From NCBI GenBank assembly GCA_946405675.1, contig CAMJIC010000139.1, positions 1 to 6,639 of the forward strand: a stretch of 6,639 nucleotides of DNA, written 5' to 3'. Shown here in pieces: positions 4,336-6,639 of the stretch (position 1 is the stretch's first letter; every line of letters begins with the position of its first letter). This DNA comes from an uncultured Clostridia bacterium. GTDB taxonomy: Bacteria > Bacillota > Clostridia > Lachnospirales > Lachnospiraceae. The notes below the pieces were generated by a model. That model saw nothing but the letters and a program-made list of their open reading frames with translations. It did not search any database and was not told the origin of the DNA. Made by a program: the position numbers and the translations under genes.

Positions 4336-6420
4336 TCACAAAATGATCTGAAGCTTCCGAAGCTCCGCTTCCTGCTTCTTGCGCGCGATCACCTGGTTCA
4401 GATCCGTCCCGTCTCCAGAAGGAGCTGCCGAAAAGACCTTGATCAATGTCTCCCGGATCGCCTTTTCCCGGTCTTTCCCGGAAGAAGCCTGATCCAGCGT
4501 ATGGAAAATCCCTGCGATCTGTGTCTGATCCTGTGCCTCCGGAAAGCTGCTCAGCACGGAAGCCTCATCCACGCTTCCCTTCCGCTGCATCTGTCCATAA
4601 ATCACCCGGGCAGCCTGTCCGGTAAGTCCGTCCCCAAAATCCTCCGGCTTTACAAACCGGCTGATTGTTGCAAAAATCGCCGGATAGCGGCAGATATAGT
4701 TCAGAAGGAGCCTCCGTGAGATGTCATCCCCCTGCTCCCTCACGGAAACAGAACGATTCTTCCTGGTCGCGGTCGGCGGTGCCTGAAACATCTCCCCGGT
4801 TTCCCCGTCTTCATAAAACCCGCTGTCATCATATCCGTACAATGCTGCCGGATCGTAATCCATATCCGGCACCGTGTCCCATCCGGGTCCCTGACTCCCG
4901 TTGCCATCCGGCCCATACCCCACAGCAAAACCTCCCTGCAAAGCAACGTCCTGTCCGGGGGATGAACTTCCCTGCAAAGAAGCGCTCTGGCCGGGGGACG
5001 AACTTCCCTGCAAAGAAGCGGTCTGGCCAGGAGCTGTACCGAAGGAAGCAAAGCCTGACGTCTGGCGGGGAAAGCTCTGCCTTTGCTCCGTCCAGGTCGA
5101 CCCGGAGCGGGAATCCTCAGGCAACGGATTGACAAGCCTCCTTGTCACCAGCTCCTGAAGCTGCCGCCTGTCCACCATGTACTCCCTGCAGACCGCATCG
5201 ATATAATTCTGACGCTCCATCTCAGTCTCAAGGGCTGCGATCCGGCCGGCAGTATTCTCAAAAAAGCGCGTCTTGGAATCCGGATCATTCCAGTCATAAT
5301 CCCGCTTTGTGACCTCGATCTCAAACATCAGCGCATTCTGCGCCCTTTCCAGCCGCTCGCGCATCGCGTCATGGCCAAGCGCCTGAATCAGCTCATCCGG
5401 ATCCTTGTAAGGATCCAGCCTGAGGATCTTCGGCGTGATCCCCGCCCTCTGAAGCATCGGGATCGCCCGCATGGCAGCCGCGACACCAGCCTTGTCTGAA
5501 TCATAGCTCAGAACCACACGTCTGGTATAACGGGCAAGCAAAGAACAATGTCCCGGCGTGAGGGATGTCCCCAATGATGCCACCGCATTCGTAAAGCCTG
5601 CCTGATGCATGGAGATCACATCCATGTACCCTTCACACAAGACCAGATAATCCTCCCTGGTCCTCCTCGCAAGATGAAGCGCGTACAGGTTCCTGCTCTT
5701 GTCGAACACCCTGGTCTCAGGCGAATTCAGATACTTTGGCTTTGCGTCGCCCATGACCCTCCCGCCGAAGCCGATGATCCGGCTGGAAGTATCCAGGATC
5801 GGGAAAATGACTCTGTTCCAGAACTTATCATACATGCTGCCCCGCTTTTCATCAACATTCATCAGCCCGCTTCTCCGGAGAAGGTCGTCGCTGATCCCCT
5901 TCGACTTCATATACCGGTACAGGCCGTCCGACGGGGTCTTCGGCGCGAACCCAAGCGCAAATGCCTTCATGGTCTCCTGCGAAAGCCCCCGCTTCTCCAG
6001 GTACTCCAGTCCGCTCCTGCCGGCCGGAGAACGCAGGCTGCAGTAATAATATGTCCCTGCCAGCCGGTTCACCTCCAGAAGCTTAGTCCGCTCATCCCTG
6101 CTTTGGCGCTCCGCGTCAGTGATCTCCCGCTCCGGAAGCCGGATCCCGGCCCGCTCCGCCAGAAATCCCACAGCTTCCAGAAAGTTCATATTGTTGTATT
6201 CTTCCACAAAGGTGATGACATTGCCGCCCTTATGACAGCCAAAGCAATAGTACATCTGCTTTGGCCTGGAGACAGAAAAAGAAGGGGTTTTCTCATTGTG
6301 AAAGGGGCAAAGCCCCACATAATTGCTTCCCGCACGCTTCAGCTGTACACTCTGGCCGATGACATCCACAATGTCGTTGGCAGTGCGCACCTGATCCAGG
6401 ATCTCTTCTGAGTAATACAT
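4336..6420 (-). CDS. dnaG: DNA primase DnaG
   Basis: A 694-residue replicative primase that makes RNA primers at the fork and is recruited by the DnaB-type helicase. The N-terminal zinc domain has C38-x2-H41-x17-C59-x2-C62 (CPFHNEKTPSF ... YYCFGCHKGG). The RNA polymerase core follows, with FPILDTSSRIIGFGGR (206-221), PKYLNSPET, and a TOPRIM domain with E263 (CEGYMDV) and the D307/D309 pair (SYDSDKAG) for metal binding. The helicase-binding C-terminal domain spans about 565-694. Between core and C-terminus lies an unusually long low-complexity linker (about 432-560) with three 12-residue repeats of the SPGQSASLQGSS type, which explains the length above the usual 600 or so. I chose the ATG at 6420 because MYYSEEILDQVR is the family start and GGAGG lies 8 nt upstream. 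The frame stays open to 6534, but that extension overlaps the promoter. rpoD, its usual downstream neighbour, is missing. Confidence 0.97.
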   Translation of the reverse strand: MYYSEEILDQVRTANDIVDVIGQSVQLKRAGSNYVGLCPFHNEKTPSFSVSRPKQMYYCFGCHKGGNVITFVEEYNNMNFLEAVGFLAERAGIRLPEREITDAERQSRDERTKLLEVNRLAGTYYYCSLRSPAGRSGLEYLEKRGLSQETMKAFALGFAPKTPSDGLYRYMKSKGISDDLLRRSGLMNVDEKRGSMYDKFWNRVIFPILDTSSRIIGFGGRVMGDAKPKYLNSPETRVFDKSRNLYALHLARRTREDYLVLCEGYMDVISMHQAGFTNAVASLGTSLTPGHCSLLARYTRRVVLSYDSDKAGVAAAMRAIPMLQRAGITPKILRLDPYKDPDELIQALGHDAMRERLERAQNALMFEIEVTKRDYDWNDPDSKTRFFENTAGRIAALETEMERQNYIDAVCREYMVDRRQLQELVTRRLVNPLPEDSRSGSTWTEQRQSFPRQTSGFASFGTAPGQTASLQGSSSPGQSASLQGSSSPGQDVALQGGFAVGYGPDGNGSQGPGWDTVPDMDYDPAALYGYDDSGFYEDGETGEMFQAPPTATRKNRSVSVREQGDDISRRLLLNYICRYPAIFATISRFVKPEDFGDGLTGQAARVIYGQMQRKGSVDEASVLSSFPEAQDQTQIAGIFHTLDQASSGKDREKAIRETLIKVFSAAPSGDGTDLNQVIARKKQEAELRKLQIIL
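4933..5040 (-). repeat. Three 36-bp tandem units inside dnaG (linker-coding)
   Basis: Each unit begins TCCCTGCAAAG on the plus strand, at 4933, 4969 and 5005, a strict 36-base period. Adjacent units differ at about 6-7 of 36 positions by my manual count. In the DnaG frame they encode residues 461-496, with a consensus like SPGQSASLQGSS. Because 36 is divisible by three, gain or loss of units keeps the reading frame. They lie in the flexible linker between the polymerase core and the helicase-binding domain, where length change should be tolerated. Confidence 0.85.
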
Positions 6421-6428
6421 GGAAATGT

Positions 6429-6433
6429 CCTCC
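6429..6433 (-). promoter_or_regulatory. Ribosome binding site deciding the dnaG start
   Basis: GGAGG on the minus strand, 8 nt before the ATG at 6420. It supports the MYYSEEIL start over the longer open frame that reaches 6534. Confidence 0.75.
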
Positions 6434-6460
6434 GGAAAATGCGAACATCTGTTTGTGTAC

Positions 6461-6489
6461 AGTATAAACCTCCGGGCACGATCTGTCCA
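6461..6489 (-). promoter_or_regulatory. Sigma-A-type promoter of dnaG
   Basis: On the minus strand, -35 TGGACA (6484-6489) and -10 TATACT (6461-6466) are separated by 17 nt; each box has one mismatch from consensus. The start point would be near 6454, leaving a leader of about 34 nt with the GGAGG in place. Its presence just downstream of a repeat-filled spacer suggests dnaG is transcribed independently of whatever lies upstream. Confidence 0.7.
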
Positions 6490-6537
6490 GAGGTTTGTAT
6501 GATGGTTCAATTGTAGATGATCGTTACAGATCACACT

Positions 6538-6591
6538 CCTGCAAGCAGGCCAGCCCGTGGGTACGCCCTGCTTGCAGGGGTGATACGGGCT
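6538..6591. repeat. Nested hairpins upstream of dnaG
   Basis: CCTGCAAGCAGG (6538-6549) is a near palindrome and is the exact reverse complement of CCTGCTTGCAGG (6567-6578), itself a near palindrome. In addition AGCCCGT (6552-6558) pairs with ACGGGCT (6585-6591) around the second one. The segments can therefore form either two separate hairpins or one long stem. It runs directly into repeat copy B at 6586. No T-run follows on either strand, so I do not call a terminator. Confidence 0.6.
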
Positions 6592-6639
6592 ACGGCGAGG
6601 CTTTCCAACGCAGCAGATGAGCGTTTGGACAAGTCAGAT
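6586..6639 (-). repeat. 54-nt repeat, copy B, running off the window edge
   Basis: This is the exact reverse complement of 4196-4249, in inverted orientation relative to copy A, so the pair brackets dnaG. The match reaches the last base of the window and probably continues beyond it. On the inner side the sequence diverges from copy A just past the palindrome centre: copy A continues into its right arm, whereas here the nested hairpins of 6538-6591 take its place. Confidence 0.88.

Noticed and set aside
4740..5135. Arg/Pro/Leu-rich frame with repeated LLCREV units overlapping the dnaG linker
   Set aside because: The repetition is only the 36-bp tandem repeat read in another frame; it has no independent support as a gene.
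5605..6411. Long open frame of 268 codons on the plus strand opposite dnaG
   Set aside because: It is fully antisense to conserved primase zinc-domain and core sequence, is rich in Pro/Arg/His as expected for a reverse frame, and has no recognisable domain.

Overview
This window looks like chromosomal DNA of a low-to-moderate GC Firmicute, most likely a gut Lachnospiraceae or close Clostridia relative. The reasons are an FeoA-FeoB fusion followed by a small Cys-rich FeoB-associated membrane peptide, a Firmicute-type dnaG/trmK neighbourhood, strong GGAGG ribosome binding sites, and intergenic spacers full of short palindromes. The lineage is inferred from gene style; no 16S or other marker is present. 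All five protein genes lie on the minus strand, so transcription runs from high to low coordinates.

Right part (6639 to 4336): a repeat-bearing spacer, then a sigma-A-type promoter (TGGACA, 17 nt, TATACT) and dnaG, the replicative primase. DnaG is longer than usual because of a Gly/Ser/Gln-rich linker that contains three 36-bp tandem units. Middle (4335 to 3408): a spacer dominated by a 160-nt near-symmetric palindrome, then trmK, the tRNA m1A22 methyltransferase. In many Firmicutes the order is dnaG-rpoD-trmK-nif3-like. Here rpoD is absent between dnaG and trmK, no nif3-like gene follows trmK, and the palindrome sits where rpoD would be expected.

Left part (3411 to 216): a ferrous iron uptake operon with its own near-consensus promoter (TTGACA, 17 nt, TATATT), whose -35 box overlaps the trmK stop codon. 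The order is feoAB fusion, FeoB-associated Cys-rich membrane peptide, and a membrane-anchored heavy-metal-associated (HMA) domain protein. FeoB would import Fe(II) with its G domain and FeoA-like SH3 domain; the two small membrane proteins, both carrying cysteine motifs, are plausible metal-handling accessories. The operon ends at a strong stem-loop that contains the stop codon of the last gene, followed by about 190 bases of palindromic, apparently non-coding DNA.

The most noteworthy content is non-coding. A 54-base segment forming one arm of the palindrome recurs, identical and inverted, at the right window edge, so dnaG is flanked by inverted copies. The stem-loop at the end of the feo operon has the same outer stem sequence as the large palindrome, which suggests one modular repeat family. 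I saw no tRNA, rRNA, CRISPR array, transposase gene or clearly new protein system.
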